Below, piece after piece: positions 1 to 7,649 of a DNA stretch of 64,000 nucleotides. The notes beneath the pieces were generated by a model. The model saw only the letters and a list, made by a program, of their open reading frames with translations, was not told the DNA's origin and searched no databases. The position numbers and the translations under genes were made by a program. Location of the stretch: assembly GCF_030580935.1 (NCBI RefSeq), contig NZ_JAUQOM010000005.1, positions 182,560-246,559 of the forward strand, given 5' to 3'. The number at the start of each line of letters is the position of its first letter. Position 1 is the stretch's first letter. The DNA comes from Sphingobium cyanobacteriorum. GTDB lineage: Bacteria > Pseudomonadota > Alphaproteobacteria > Sphingomonadales > Sphingomonadaceae.

Positions 1-1
1 T

Positions 2-256
2 GATATTGACGGGGCGGGCTACACCATCTTTGCCGCGACCGCCGATGAAGAGGATGAACCGACCGACGCCCCCCTGATCGTCGCGGAAACCCGTGTCGAT
101 ATTCCAGAGGCCAGCGTGTCGGACGCGGTGATGATGCTGGATCTGCGCAACACCAACGCGCTGTTGTTCCTCAACGCCGGCACGGCCGCCTATAATATGG
201 TCTATCGCCGCCATGACGGAACGATCGGCTGGGTCGAGCCGCGCGCGCTGGCCTGA
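2..256 (+). CDS. hpf: Long-form ribosome hibernation-promoting factor, C-terminal part (5' end outside window)
   Basis: Only the last 84 codons are present, read from the second base of the window to a TGA stop. They match the C-terminal dimerisation domain of long-form HPF: an acidic linker, then VSDAVMMLDLRN, ALLFLNAGT and the near-terminal NMVYRRHDGTIGWVEP, which corresponds to the family's VVYRRKDGxxGLIEP signature. Long HPF pairs two 70S ribosomes into inactive 100S dimers when growth stops. Its place just before ptsN is the usual proteobacterial order (rpoN-hpf-ptsN). Family assignment is firm; nothing can be said about the N-terminal ribosome-binding domain. Confidence 0.85.
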   Translation, partial: DIDGAGYTIFAATADEEDEPTDAPLIVAETRVDIPEASVSDAVMMLDLRNTNALLFLNAGTAAYNMVYRRHDGTIGWVEPRALA

Positions 257-268
257 CCTGTCCAGGAC

Positions 269-319
269 GCCCGGCCCCTTGCCTTGACCTGCCGGTGCAG
301 GGGGCTTATGGGGCCGGGC
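269..319 (+). terminator. GC-rich hairpin between hpf and ptsN
   Basis: GCCCGGCCCC at 269-278 is the exact reverse complement of GGGGCCGGGC at 310-319, and the right arm is followed by CTTTCATT. This could be a weak intrinsic terminator or an attenuator lowering ptsN expression relative to hpf. The U-tract is poor, so the function is inferred. Confidence 0.45.
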
Positions 320-381
320 TTTCATTGTCCGAAGATCGCGCGCTGACTATGCCCGCGCGGCTCGGCCGTTTCGGATAGACC

Positions 382-849
382 ATGGTTCATTTCAACGACA
401 TCGTTTCGCCCGAAGCGCTCGCCACCGGGTTGGCGGCGAACGGGAAGAAGGCGCTGTTCCAGAAGATCGCGGCGCTGGCTGCCTGTGCCTATGGGCTGGA
501 CGCCGATGAGGTGGGCGACGCCCTGTTCGAGCGCGAGCGGCTGGGGTCGACCGGCTTTGGCGGCGGGGTCGCGATTCCCCATGCCAAGATTCCCGGCCTT
601 GACAAGATGTGCGGCGTGGTCGTGCTGCTCGACCCGGCGGTGCCGTTCGATGCGGTCGATGACGCGCCGGTGGATGTGGTGTTCGCCCTGCTCTCCCCGG
701 TCGACAGTGGCGCGGAACATTTAAAGACGCTGGCGCGCGTGTCGCGCTACCTGCGCGATGACACTGTGGTCGCGCGGCTGCGTGGCGCCAAGTCGACCGG
801 CGCCCTCCACGCGCTGCTGGCTGGCGGCGAGGCGCGTGACGCAGCCTGA
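382..849 (+). CDS. ptsN: PTS IIA-like nitrogen regulatory protein PtsN
   Basis: The 155-residue product has the length and layout of EIIA-Ntr. The phosphoacceptor histidine is H67 in GGGVAIPHAKIPGL, the standard motif. PtsN is the last phosphate carrier of the PTS-Ntr branch (EI-Ntr, NPr, EIIA-Ntr), a regulatory relay that in other bacteria controls potassium transport, sensor kinases and stringent-response enzymes rather than sugar uptake. It follows hpf after a 125-bp gap containing a hairpin. Its end overlaps the next gene by 14 bp, so the two are probably translationally coupled. Confidence 0.93.
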   Translation: MVHFNDIVSPEALATGLAANGKKALFQKIAALAACAYGLDADEVGDALFERERLGSTGFGGGVAIPHAKIPGLDKMCGVVVLLDPAVPFDAVDDAPVDVVFALLSPVDSGAEHLKTLARVSRYLRDDTVVARLRGAKSTGALHALLAGGEARDAA

Positions 850-1297
850 CGCGCCCAGCGGCGAAGCGGCGCATTTTCGCGCGCTGGAGCAGCTTTACAG
901 GTCAGCGCCGATCAACCGGCTGTTCCGGTCGGACCTGGCCATAACCGAAGCCGGCCGTTCGGTCATCGATTTCGATGTCGATGAAAGCCAGTTCCACGCC
1001 GCCGGCGCGGTGCATGGCACCGTTTATTTCAAGATGCTGGACGATGCCGCCTTCTATGCCGCCAACAGCCTGGTCAGTGACCGTTTCCTGCTGACCACGG
1101 CGTTCAACCTGCTGTTCACCCGGCCGATCGGGCCGGGGCGGATTCGTGCCGAGGGCCGGTGGATCAGCGGCAAGCGTCGCGTGTTCGTGGCCGAAGCGAG
1201 CCTGATCGATGCGGATGGCGAGGAAGTCGGGCGCGGCACCGGCACCTTCATGCGGTCGCAATTTCCGCTCTCGTCCCTGCCCGGCTATGGTCGCTGA
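836..1297 (+). CDS. PaaI-type hotdog thioesterase
   Basis: The 153-residue protein has a hotdog fold pattern: an AAGAVHGTVYFKMLDDAAFYAANSL segment, split here as the HG turn plus central helix, followed by strands LLTTAFNLLFTRPI and GRIRAEGRWISGKRRVFVAEASL, as in PaaI/YbgC-like acyl-CoA thioesterases. I chose the GTG at 836, which overlaps the ptsN end; the open frame runs back to 758, but that extra stretch is a shadow of ptsN. The last 11 bp overlap the DUF1491 gene, so ptsN, this gene and the next look co-translated. The acyl substrate is unknown. Confidence 0.8.
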   Translation: MTQPDAPSGEAAHFRALEQLYRSAPINRLFRSDLAITEAGRSVIDFDVDESQFHAAGAVHGTVYFKMLDDAAFYAANSLVSDRFLLTTAFNLLFTRPIGPGRIRAEGRWISGKRRVFVAEASLIDADGEEVGRGTGTFMRSQFPLSSLPGYGR

Positions 1298-1628
1298 GGC
1301 GCGGCTGACCAGCGCCATGCTGGTCGGGGCGTTGCGCCGGCGGGTGTCGGCGGCGGGGGGCTTTGCCACGATCCTGGTCAGGGGCGACGAGATCAGCGGC
1401 GTGATTTTGGTCCAGGCGCTTGAAAAAGGGCAGGATTGCGGTCTTTTTGAGCGTGTGCCGAACCTGGACGGCGGTTATGCGTTGATGCGCTGTGGACCCG
1501 CGCCGGAGGACGGTCAGGAGGCGCTGGCCCATTATGTGGCGCGTCGTCGCAGGGCGGACCCCGACCTGTGGATAATCGAACTCGACATCCCGGAAGCAGA
1601 ACGGTTCGCCGCTGAAACGATCTGCTGA
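1287..1628 (+). CDS. DUF1491 family protein
   Basis: A protein of 113 residues starting at MVAEARLTSAMLVGAL. The pattern LRRRVSAAGGFATILVRGDEISGVILVQ followed by a C-terminal RRADPDLWIIELD (quoted in parts) is typical of DUF1491, a small alphaproteobacterial family of unknown function. The ATG lies inside the end of the thioesterase gene (11-bp overlap). The open frame extends to 1209 but that part is a shadow. No signal peptide or membrane segment is visible, so it is presumably cytoplasmic. Confidence 0.8.
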   Translation: MVAEARLTSAMLVGALRRRVSAAGGFATILVRGDEISGVILVQALEKGQDCGLFERVPNLDGGYALMRCGPAPEDGQEALAHYVARRRRADPDLWIIELDIPEAERFAAETIC

Positions 1629-1808
1629 TCGTTGACTCATCGTTCCGATCTGGGCAAAGGCCCCCGCACGCCAACGCGCAGGTTGCCACATTCGCCCATT
1701 GGGGGGCGGGCGGGGTAAACACGCAGACGGGGGGCGGCCGGTCGTCGCGGTGAATATGCGTTAAAAGAGACGACGTCCTGGCCAAGAACCGCATGTTTTT
1801 GAGCTGTA

Positions 1809-2471
1809 ATGAGTTTTCGTCTGAAAGCTGCGATTGCCGCAGCCTTTGCCCTGTCCGCCGCCGCTGCGGTCACGGCGTCCGACATGTCGATCGCAGGTGA
1901 ATCGATTCCGTCGGCTACCTCTGTTCCAGCGCCCTCCCAGGCGCCTTCAGCCGGCTCTCCGCCCGCCGTCATCTTCGCCGCGCCGCGTGAAGTCACGCAG
2001 CCGCTGGCCACCGCCCCCAAGGGCGACACCATGATTTCCCCCGACTCCCATGTCCCGGCAACCAGCCTCGCTGCTCTGGTCGACGCCCAAGGCGCGCCTG
2101 AGGAGCTGGATGGCGACATGAAATGCCTGGCCGGAGCGGTCTATTTCGAATCCAAGGGCGAAAGCCTGGAAGGCCAGTTGGCCGTCGCGCGCGTGATCAT
2201 CAACCGCGCCAAGTCCGGCCGGTTCGCCGACAGCCTGTGCGGCGTCGTCTATCAGCCGAGCCAGTTCAGCTTCGTGCGCGGCCATGCCATGCCCCCTATC
2301 CGCCTGGACAGCCGCGCCTGGCGCGAAGCCGTCGCCATCGCCCAGATCGCGGCGCAGGATAGCTGGGATAGCCTGGCCGAAGGCGCGCTTTTCTTCCACG
2401 CTCGCCGCGTCGCGCCGGGCTGGGGCAAGGCCAGGCTGGCGTCGATCGACAATCATATCTTCTATCGCTGA
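1809..2471 (+). CDS. Secreted cell-wall hydrolase (SleB/Hydrolase_2 family)
   Basis: 220 residues. A signal peptide (about residues 1-24, MSFRLKAAIAAAFALSAAAA) is followed by a low-complexity Pro/Ser/Ala linker to about residue 100. The C-terminal half is the Hydrolase_2 domain: LAGAVYFESKGESLEGQLAV carries the conserved Glu, then ARVIINRAKSGRFADSLCGV, YQPSQFSF and a terminal GALFFHARRVAPGW. The family includes the spore-cortex lytic enzyme SleB; in non-sporing alphaproteobacteria the role is presumably peptidoglycan remodelling in the periplasm. A 180-bp gap precedes it and an intrinsic terminator follows, so it looks monocistronic. Confidence 0.87.
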   Translation: MSFRLKAAIAAAFALSAAAAVTASDMSIAGESIPSATSVPAPSQAPSAGSPPAVIFAAPREVTQPLATAPKGDTMISPDSHVPATSLAALVDAQGAPEELDGDMKCLAGAVYFESKGESLEGQLAVARVIINRAKSGRFADSLCGVVYQPSQFSFVRGHAMPPIRLDSRAWREAVAIAQIAAQDSWDSLAEGALFFHARRVAPGWGKARLASIDNHIFYR

Positions 2472-2520
2472 GCGACATGAAGCGCCCGCCGTTGCGTGCG
2501 GGCGCCTGTCGCAGGAAATC

Positions 2521-2560
2521 GAAAGGCCGGTTCGGAATGTCCGAATCGGCCTTTTCTTTT
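2521..2560 (+). terminator. Intrinsic terminator after the cell-wall hydrolase
   Basis: AAAGGCCGGTTCGG at 2522-2535 pairs with CCGAATCGGCCTTT at 2541-2554 (one G-T wobble, five-base loop) and is followed by TCTTTT. A second GC-only hairpin (GCGCCCGC/GCGGGCGC) lies just upstream, around 2483-2506. Confidence 0.8.
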
Positions 2561-2587
2561 GTTCCTGACTTGTTCTAATGTCGGGGC

Positions 2588-3082
2588 ATGACCAGCCTGG
2601 CCGCCGATTCCTGTTCCCCCCTGACCGACGGCACCGCGCTGGCGGTGGCGCGTGGCACGCTGCGCCTCTTCTTCCGCCACGACATGAGCGGCATTTTGGA
2701 GGTGCCGCTGCCCAATGGCCGGCGTGCCGACATCATGGCGATCGACGGGGCGGGGCGGCTGACCATCGTGGAGATCAAGTGCAGCCGCGCCGATTTGCTG
2801 GGCGACATGAAATGGCCCGACTATTTCGACTATTGCGACCGTTATTATTGGGCGGTGCCGATGGGGTTCGACCTCAGCCTGTTCGACAGCGAGGCGCTCT
2901 GGCCCGCCCGCACCGGCCTGATCGTCGCGGACCAATATGACGCCGAACTGGTCCGCCCTGCCCCTGTCGAGCCGCTGGCCGCGGCGCGCCGCAAGGCGGA
3001 GACGCTGCGCTTCGCCCGCCGCGCCGCGCGCCGGTTGACGGCGCTGAGCGACCCGGACCATGCGGCGGAACTGGGGTGGTAG
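2588..3082 (+). CDS. mmcB: MmcB family DNA repair protein
   Basis: 164 residues, matching MmcB (formerly DUF2204-like MmcB-type putative endonuclease). Diagnostic parts are LEVPLPNGRRADIMAID, LTIVEIKCSRADLLGDMKWP and YFDYCDRYYWAVP. The D and ExK arrangement (D at ADIMA, E and K in VEIKCS) resembles the PD-(D/E)XK nuclease core. In Caulobacter mmcB is an SOS-induced gene linked to ImuABC mutagenesis. The ATG at 2588 follows the terminator by about 28 bp. Nuclease activity is inferred from the fold only. Confidence 0.88.
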   Translation: MTSLAADSCSPLTDGTALAVARGTLRLFFRHDMSGILEVPLPNGRRADIMAIDGAGRLTIVEIKCSRADLLGDMKWPDYFDYCDRYYWAVPMGFDLSLFDSEALWPARTGLIVADQYDAELVRPAPVEPLAAARRKAETLRFARRAARRLTALSDPDHAAELGW

Positions 3083-3127
3083 GCGGATATGTATTTTGCG
3101 TTTTAGACCGCATCCCCTTGGCCATCA

Positions 3128-3152
3128 CCCCAGCCTGCGGGGGGTGACGGGA
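3128..3152. repeat. Short GC hairpin at the mmcB/ankyrin convergent junction
   Basis: ATCACCCC and GGGGGGTGA flank AGCCTGC in the 126-bp gap between two convergent stops. It may act as a bidirectional transcription end or be a degenerate member of the dispersed palindromes noted elsewhere. No U-tract is present. Confidence 0.35.
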
Positions 3153-3208
3153 TTTGTACCGCGCGTCTTGCGGAAAGACTCTTGCAAAGCAGTCTTACCG
3201 TCAGTCCT

Positions 3209-3826
3209 TCAAAATACCGGGCCCTGCACCGGCCCTGCGGGCTTGGCGGTGCTGGTCTTGGCGGCGTCCAGCGCTTCCATCAGACCGGGCGTGCGGCCGT
3301 CGCGGGCGGCATAGTCGCGGGCGGACATGCCGGCGATGGTGTCGCGCTTGTCGGGGTTGGCGCCCTGCGCCACCAGCAGGCGGACCAGGCCGAGGTCGCG
3401 CAGTTGCACCGCGCGGATCAACGGGGTTTCGCCGCTGCCATTCACCTTGTCGACCTGCGCCTTGTAGGCGATCAGGGTGCGGACCCCTTCCTCGAACCGG
3501 CCCTGCACCGCCTCCATCAGCGGGGTGTTGCCGTCATTGTCGGTCAGGTTGGGATTGGCGCCCTTGGCCAGCAGGAAGGTCAGCCAGGTGGGGTCGCGAC
3601 GGGCGACGGTGATGTGCAGCGCATTTTCGCCGGTGGACACGTCGCGGCTGTTGATGACCGTCGAGCCGGGTTTCTGGATCAGGTCGGTGACTTTCTGCCC
3701 GTCCTTGTCCTTCACCGCCTTGAGAAAATTGTAATTGTCCGAAAATTGCGCCTGCGCCGGGCCGGGCACCGCCAGCGCAAGGGCGATCGATCCCAGCATC
3801 GCGGACCATAAGCTCTTCTTCATCAT
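3209..3826 (-). CDS. Secreted ankyrin-repeat protein
   Basis: 205 residues from the tandem ATGs at 3826/3823. The signal peptide MMKKSLWSAMLGSIALALAV ends at AQA. At least three ankyrin repeats follow: GENALHITVARRDPTWLTFL, GNTPLMEAVQGRFEEGVRTL and GETPLIRAVQLRDLGLVRLL, each with a LLxxGANPN- or YKAQVDK-type turn, and a final partial repeat MSARDYAARDG. Ankyrin arrays bind other proteins; the partner here is unknown. The longer frame to 4015 would run into the divergent SCO gene and is rejected. It faces that gene across about 38 bp, so promoters must overlap. Confidence 0.85.
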   Translation of the reverse strand: MMKKSLWSAMLGSIALALAVPGPAQAQFSDNYNFLKAVKDKDGQKVTDLIQKPGSTVINSRDVSTGENALHITVARRDPTWLTFLLAKGANPNLTDNDGNTPLMEAVQGRFEEGVRTLIAYKAQVDKVNGSGETPLIRAVQLRDLGLVRLLVAQGANPDKRDTIAGMSARDYAARDGRTPGLMEALDAAKTSTAKPAGPVQGPVF

Positions 3827-3864
3827 GCGCCCCGTTCCAATTGCAAATCGCCTTCTAGCAAGGC

Positions 3865-4533
3865 ATGGCTGGCCTTGCCATGAACAAAGACGCCGCCACA
3901 TCCGCCCTGCCTTTGCTAGCCCTGCCGTTATTGGCCCTGCTGGCCGCCTGCAATATGGGAGCGGATGGCAATGCATCAAGCGGTGAGAGCGAACAGGGCG
4001 AACTGACCGGCGCACGGATCGGCGCGCCCTTCACGCTGACCAATCAGAACGGCAAGCCGACCCGGTGGGACGAGTATAAGGGCCAGTATCGCCTCGTCTA
4101 TTTCGGCTATACCTATTGCCCGGATGTCTGCCCGGTCGATTTGCAACGGATCATGCAGGGCTTTGCGAAGTTCGAAAAGCAGAGGCCGGCGCTGGCCGCC
4201 AAGGTGCAGCCGATGCTGATCAGCGTCGATCCGCAGCGCGACACGCCCGCCGTGCTCAAAACCTATGTCGCGGCCTTCCACCCGCGCCTGATCGGCCTGA
4301 CCGGCACGAAAGAGCAGATCGCCAGGGTCGCGAAGGATTTCGCCGTCATCTTCAATGCGGAGGGCAAGCCGGGCGCGACCGATTATCTGGTCAGCCACAG
4401 CCGGACCCCCTATCTGTTCGATGGCGACGGCAAGCCGGTGGCGCTGGTGCCGGTCGACGATCCCGGTACGCCCGATGTGGATGAGGGTACGCCCGACAAG
4501 GTGCTCGCCTTTCTGGACAAATGGATCAAGTGA
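3865..4533 (+). CDS. SCO1/SenC/PrrC family lipoprotein, copper chaperone
   Basis: 222 residues. The lipobox LLAAC (C29) predicts a membrane-anchored periplasmic lipoprotein. The thioredoxin-like SCO domain carries copper ligands C85 and C89 in YCPDVCP and the conserved H178 in LVSHSR, plus ISVDPQRDTP. SCO proteins deliver or reduce copper for the CuA site of cytochrome oxidase. An alternative start is the ATG at 3880 (MNKDAATS), which leaves a more typical short lipoprotein signal. The end overlaps ycgN by 13 bp. No oxidase genes are nearby. Confidence 0.88.
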   Translation: MAGLAMNKDAATSALPLLALPLLALLAACNMGADGNASSGESEQGELTGARIGAPFTLTNQNGKPTRWDEYKGQYRLVYFGYTYCPDVCPVDLQRIMQGFAKFEKQRPALAAKVQPMLISVDPQRDTPAVLKTYVAAFHPRLIGLTGTKEQIARVAKDFAVIFNAEGKPGATDYLVSHSRTPYLFDGDGKPVALVPVDDPGTPDVDEGTPDKVLAFLDKWIK

Positions 4534-4958
4534 CGCCTTTCTGGGAAAAGCCGCTCGACAAACTCGACAAGGCCGAATGGGAAGCGCTGTGCGACGGCTG
4601 CGGCAAATGCTGTCTGCACAAGGCGGAGGATGAGGATACGGGACGGATCTATCCCACCAACGTCGCCTGTCGCCTGCTCGACCGGCAGAGCGGGCAATGC
4701 AGCAATTACAAGAACCGGCGCACATTCGTGCCCGATTGCGTGCGGCTGACCCCGACCAAGGTGAAACAGATCGGCTGGCTGCCGCGCACCTGCGCCTATC
4801 GGCTGCGGGAAGAAGGCCAGCCGCTGCCGGCCTGGCATTATCTGATCTGCGGCGATCGGGAGGCGGTGCATCGCGCGGGCGAGTCGGTGCGCGGCTGGAC
4901 CGTGGCGGAGGCCGATGCGGGCGACTGGGAACATCATCTTGTCGATCGAGACATCTGA
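4521..4958 (+). CDS. YcgN family cysteine-cluster protein (UPF0260)
   Basis: 145 residues with the YcgN pattern: WEALCDGCGKCCLHKAED near the N-terminus (CxxCxxCC), then ACRLLDRQSGQCSNYKNR and PDCVRLTP, ending in LPAWHYLICGDREAVH. The invariant cysteines suggest binding of a metal or Fe-S cluster, but no function is established. Overlaps the SCO gene upstream (13 bp) and the metallopeptidase downstream (up to 44 bp), so it sits in a tightly coupled group of four plus-strand genes. Confidence 0.87.
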   Translation: MDQVTPFWEKPLDKLDKAEWEALCDGCGKCCLHKAEDEDTGRIYPTNVACRLLDRQSGQCSNYKNRRTFVPDCVRLTPTKVKQIGWLPRTCAYRLREEGQPLPAWHYLICGDREAVHRAGESVRGWTVAEADAGDWEHHLVDRDI

Positions 4959-5649
4959 GGCGGCGATCCTGGTCGATGGCGTGGCGATGCCGGTCAGGGT
5001 GCGCCGGTCGGCGCGGGCGCGGGCGTTCCGGCTGACGATCGACAGCGCGCGGGGCGAATTGCGCCTGTCGCTGCCGGCGCGGGCAAATCTGAAGAAGGCG
5101 CTGGGCTGGGCGCAGGATCATGAAGGCTGGGTGCGGGCGCAGATGGCCAGTCAGCCCGCCATCACCCGGCTGGCGGATGGCGCGGTGTTTCCGCTGGAGG
5201 GGCGCGAGGTGCGGATTTGCTGGGTCGCGGGGGCGACGCGGACGATCAGGCTGGAGGGCGACCGGCTGTTGCTGGGCGGGGCGGCGGAATCGGTCGGCGC
5301 GCGGGTGCTGCGCTGGCTGGTGGCGCGGGCGCGAGCGGTGCTGGAGACGGAAACACGGGAACTGGCCCGTGACCATGGCCTGATCGTCGCATCGGTGGGC
5401 GTGGGCGATCCGCGCAGCCGATGGGGCAGTTGCACGGCGTCGGGCGCGATCCGCTATAGCTGGCGGCTGATCCTGGCCCCGCCACAGGTGCGCCGCGCGA
5501 CCGTGGCGCATGAACTGGCGCATCTGCTGCACATGGACCACAGCCCGGCGTTTCATGCTGCCCATGCGCGTATCCATGGCGCGGACCCCAGACCGGCGCG
5601 GGTCTGGCTGCGGACCCATGGCGCGGGCCTGCACCGATACCGGGACTGA
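4915..5649 (+). CDS. YgjP/M48-like metallopeptidase (DUF45)
   Basis: 244 residues. The zinc motif HELAHLLHMDHS starts at about residue 199, preceded by the family's SRWGSCTASGAIRYSWRLIL block; the N-terminal half has VRRSARARAFRLTIDSARGE, typical of YgjP-like proteins. The ATG at 4915 is the longest start and overlaps ycgN by 44 bp; a TTG at 4939 with GGGAA upstream is an equally credible start. The protein looks cytoplasmic. The natural substrate of this family is not known. Confidence 0.82.
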   Translation: MRATGNIILSIETSEAAILVDGVAMPVRVRRSARARAFRLTIDSARGELRLSLPARANLKKALGWAQDHEGWVRAQMASQPAITRLADGAVFPLEGREVRICWVAGATRTIRLEGDRLLLGGAAESVGARVLRWLVARARAVLETETRELARDHGLIVASVGVGDPRSRWGSCTASGAIRYSWRLILAPPQVRRATVAHELAHLLHMDHSPAFHAAHARIHGADPRPARVWLRTHGAGLHRYRD

Positions 5650-5654
5650 CCGCC

Positions 5655-5915
5655 ATGGCGCGGCGCAAACGCTATCTGACGGCGACGATGCCCGATGGTT
5701 ATGTCAAGACGATCGGGCCGACGGCAGACCCCTTCACCCATTATTGGCGGATCGTGGCGGTACTGGAAAATGGCCGGACCGAAATATTCTGGGGCCATGT
5801 CCGGTCGCTGGCCGAGGCGAAGAAGAAGCGCGGCGCGGCGGCCGATGGGGCGAAGATGCGTGGCTGGAAAAGCTATGCGTTCGAGATCGCCGAACTGGTC
5901 GAAACGCCGGTTTAG
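5655..5915 (+). CDS. Small conserved-looking protein of unknown function
   Basis: 86 residues, basic at both ends (MARRKRYLTATMPDGYVKTI), with an aromatic middle (FTHYWRIVAVLENGRTEIFWGH) and a Lys/Ala-rich segment. It begins 5 bp after the metallopeptidase stop, so it is probably translated from the same message. Its stop overlaps that of the convergent trhO by 4 bp. I do not recognise a family. The YWRIV...TEIFWGH core could be a small beta sheet. Gene reality is supported by the operon spacing and by GC-rich third positions. Confidence 0.6.
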   Translation: MARRKRYLTATMPDGYVKTIGPTADPFTHYWRIVAVLENGRTEIFWGHVRSLAEAKKKRGAAADGAKMRGWKSYAFEIAELVETPV

Positions 5916-6736
5916 CCGCGATGCGGCCAGACACCCGATTCGTCGCCGGCACAGTCATGCCGGGCGTCGCGCGGGTGCGGCAGGCCGCAGGCGCGACAGG
6001 TGACATAGTCGCCGGGTTTGAGGCCATGGCCCACCGTCACCCGTTCATCGAACACATAGCATTCGCCCTGCCAGCGGCTGTCGGCTTCCGGCATTTCCTC
6101 CAGATAGCGCAATATGCCGCCTTTCAGATGATAGACGTCGTCGAACCCGCGCGCCTTGACCAGCGCGGTGGATTTTTCGCAGCGTATGCCGCCGGTGCAG
6201 AACATCGCGATTTTCGGACTGCGGCCCTGCGCCTTCAGATCGGCGGCGAAGGCGTCGAACCAGGCGGGAAAGTCGCGGAAGGACCGGGTGGCAGGATCGA
6301 TGGCGCGTTCGAACGTGCCGCAGGCGACTTCATAAGCGTTGCGCGTGTCGATCACGATCGTATCGGGATCGGCGATCAGGGCGTTCCAGTCGGCCGGGTC
6401 GAGATGGGTGCCCGCCGCACGGGCGGGGTCGAGGTCGCCCGCGCCCAAGGTCACGATCTCCGGCTTTATCTTCACCTTCATCCGGGCGAAGGGCGCTGCA
6501 TGTGCCTGCGCATATTTGACGTCCATGTCGGCGCAGCCCGGCAGCGCGCGCAGATGCGCGATCAGGGCATCGATTGCCCCGGCGCTGCCCGCGACCGTGC
6601 CGTTGATCCCCTCCCCCGCCAGGATCAGCGTGCCACAGACGCCCAGATCGGCGCAGACCGGGCGCAGGTCGGCGGCGATCGCGGCTGGATCGGCAAATGT
6701 TGTGAAGCGGTAGAGGGCAGCGACGGTATAGGCCAT
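5912..6736 (-). CDS. trhO: tRNA uridine(34) hydroxylase TrhO (rhodanese family)
   Basis: 274 residues from the ATG at 6736. The N-terminal domain has the acylphosphatase-like VAALYRFTTFADP and GTLILAGEGINGTVAG; the rhodanese domain has the active-site loop CTGGIRCEKST at about residues 180-190, the characteristic TrhO/YceA motif; a C-terminal extension carries a CRACGLPHPRDARHDC cysteine pair. TrhO makes 5-hydroxyuridine at tRNA position 34 from oxygen without prephenate. The frame extends to 6784 but MAYTVAAL is the conserved beginning. Convergent with the small gene before it and divergent from pdeM. Confidence 0.9.
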   Translation of the reverse strand: MAYTVAALYRFTTFADPAAIAADLRPVCADLGVCGTLILAGEGINGTVAGSAGAIDALIAHLRALPGCADMDVKYAQAHAAPFARMKVKIKPEIVTLGAGDLDPARAAGTHLDPADWNALIADPDTIVIDTRNAYEVACGTFERAIDPATRSFRDFPAWFDAFAADLKAQGRSPKIAMFCTGGIRCEKSTALVKARGFDDVYHLKGGILRYLEEMPEADSRWQGECYVFDERVTVGHGLKPGDYVTCRACGLPHPRDARHDCAGDESGVWPHRG

Positions 6737-6801
6737 GCCCGCGCCTATAGGCGTTCGGGCCGCCTCTTGAAAGCCGGGACACATAGGCGCATAGGCAGGG
6801 C

Positions 6802-7461
6802 ATGGTTCCCCTTTCGTTCGCAGGTCATGAGTTTCTGGCGCTGCCCGAAGCCGCGCTGTTCTGGCCGGCGCAGGGCGCGTTGCTGGTGGCCGACCTGCAT
6901 TTCGAGAAGGCGAGCTGGTATGCCCGGTTCGGCCAGTTCCTGCCCCCGCATGACAGCGACGCGACGCTGGACATGATCGAGGCGCTGGTGGCGCGCACCG
7001 GCGCGCGGGCGGTCTGGTCCCTGGGGGACAGTTTCCATGATGCCGATGGCGCGGCGCGGCTGGAGCCCAAAGTCCGGGCGCGATTATTTTCCCTTACGGA
7101 AAGGCTGGACTGGACCTGGATTACCGGCAATCATGACGGTGCTGTCGTGGACATGCCCGGCGGGCGTCGGGTGGCGGAGGCGGAAGTGGGCGGCATCTGG
7201 TTGCGGCATGAGGCGCTGCCCGACGACGCCCGGCCCGAAATTTCGGGCCATTTCCATCCCAAGCTGCGCCTGTCGCTGCGCGGTCGGCATGTGTCGCGAC
7301 GCTGCTTCGTGGGATCGGCGACCAAGCTGATCCTGCCGGCATTGGGGGCACTGACAGGGGGACTGGATGCGGGACATGGAGAGATTCGGCGCGCGGTGGG
7401 GCCGGGTGCGGCCGCTCTGGTGCCGGTGGCGGACCGATTGCTGCGCTTTCCCTTATCGTAA
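6802..7461 (+). CDS. pdeM: Ligase-associated DNA damage response endonuclease PdeM
   Basis: 219 residues of a calcineurin-type metallophosphoesterase: VADLHFEKASWY (motif I), SLGDSFHDADG (motif II), ITGNHDG (motif III) and EISGHFHPK (C-terminal metal histidines). The adjacent Ala/Trp-rich pattern is that of PdeM, a family normally encoded with an ATP-dependent DNA ligase, an exonuclease and an Lhr-type helicase. Here it stands alone; the helicase is about 34 kb away and no ligase is in the window. It is divergent from trhO over 65 bp. Confidence 0.88.
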   Translation: MVPLSFAGHEFLALPEAALFWPAQGALLVADLHFEKASWYARFGQFLPPHDSDATLDMIEALVARTGARAVWSLGDSFHDADGAARLEPKVRARLFSLTERLDWTWITGNHDGAVVDMPGGRRVAEAEVGGIWLRHEALPDDARPEISGHFHPKLRLSLRGRHVSRRCFVGSATKLILPALGALTGGLDAGHGEIRRAVGPGAAALVPVADRLLRFPLS

Positions 7462-7491
7462 AGCGACGTTACGGAAAGCAGATATTAAGCC

Positions 7492-7538
7492 GTTGCCATT
7501 AGGCAACATGGCATGATTATCTGGCCGCTATGCCATGT
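7492..7538. promoter_or_regulatory. Two overlapping inverted repeats upstream of the TonB-dependent receptor
   Basis: GTTGCC-ATTA-GGCAAC at 7492-7507 is a perfect 6-bp palindrome, and ACATGGCAT at 7506-7514 is repeated inverted as ATGCCATGT at 7530-7538 (15-bp spacer). Both lie in the 188-bp gap before the receptor gene and are AT-richer than the surroundings. The second resembles a dimeric repressor operator; the first could be a small RNA hairpin. No regulator is encoded next door. Confidence 0.45.
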
Positions 7539-7649
7539 AAAAAGCGCAGAAAAGCTGGGCTCTCTTGCCTTCGCCCTGCTGTGGCAGCATAATCAATCGC
7601 ATCCCGACACGGCGAAAAGCCGGGCGGGGCAGGAGAGGATCGACATATC

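Noticed and set aside
1567..1575. Perfect DnaA-box-like TTATCCACA on the minus strand
   Set aside because: A single copy inside the DUF1491 coding sequence; no cluster, AT-rich unwinding region or non-coding space around it. One chance occurrence in 64 kb is plausible.
3976..5634. 552-codon minus-strand open frame across SCO, ycgN and the metallopeptidase
   Set aside because: Arg/Pro/His-rich nonsense translation opposite three recognised genes.
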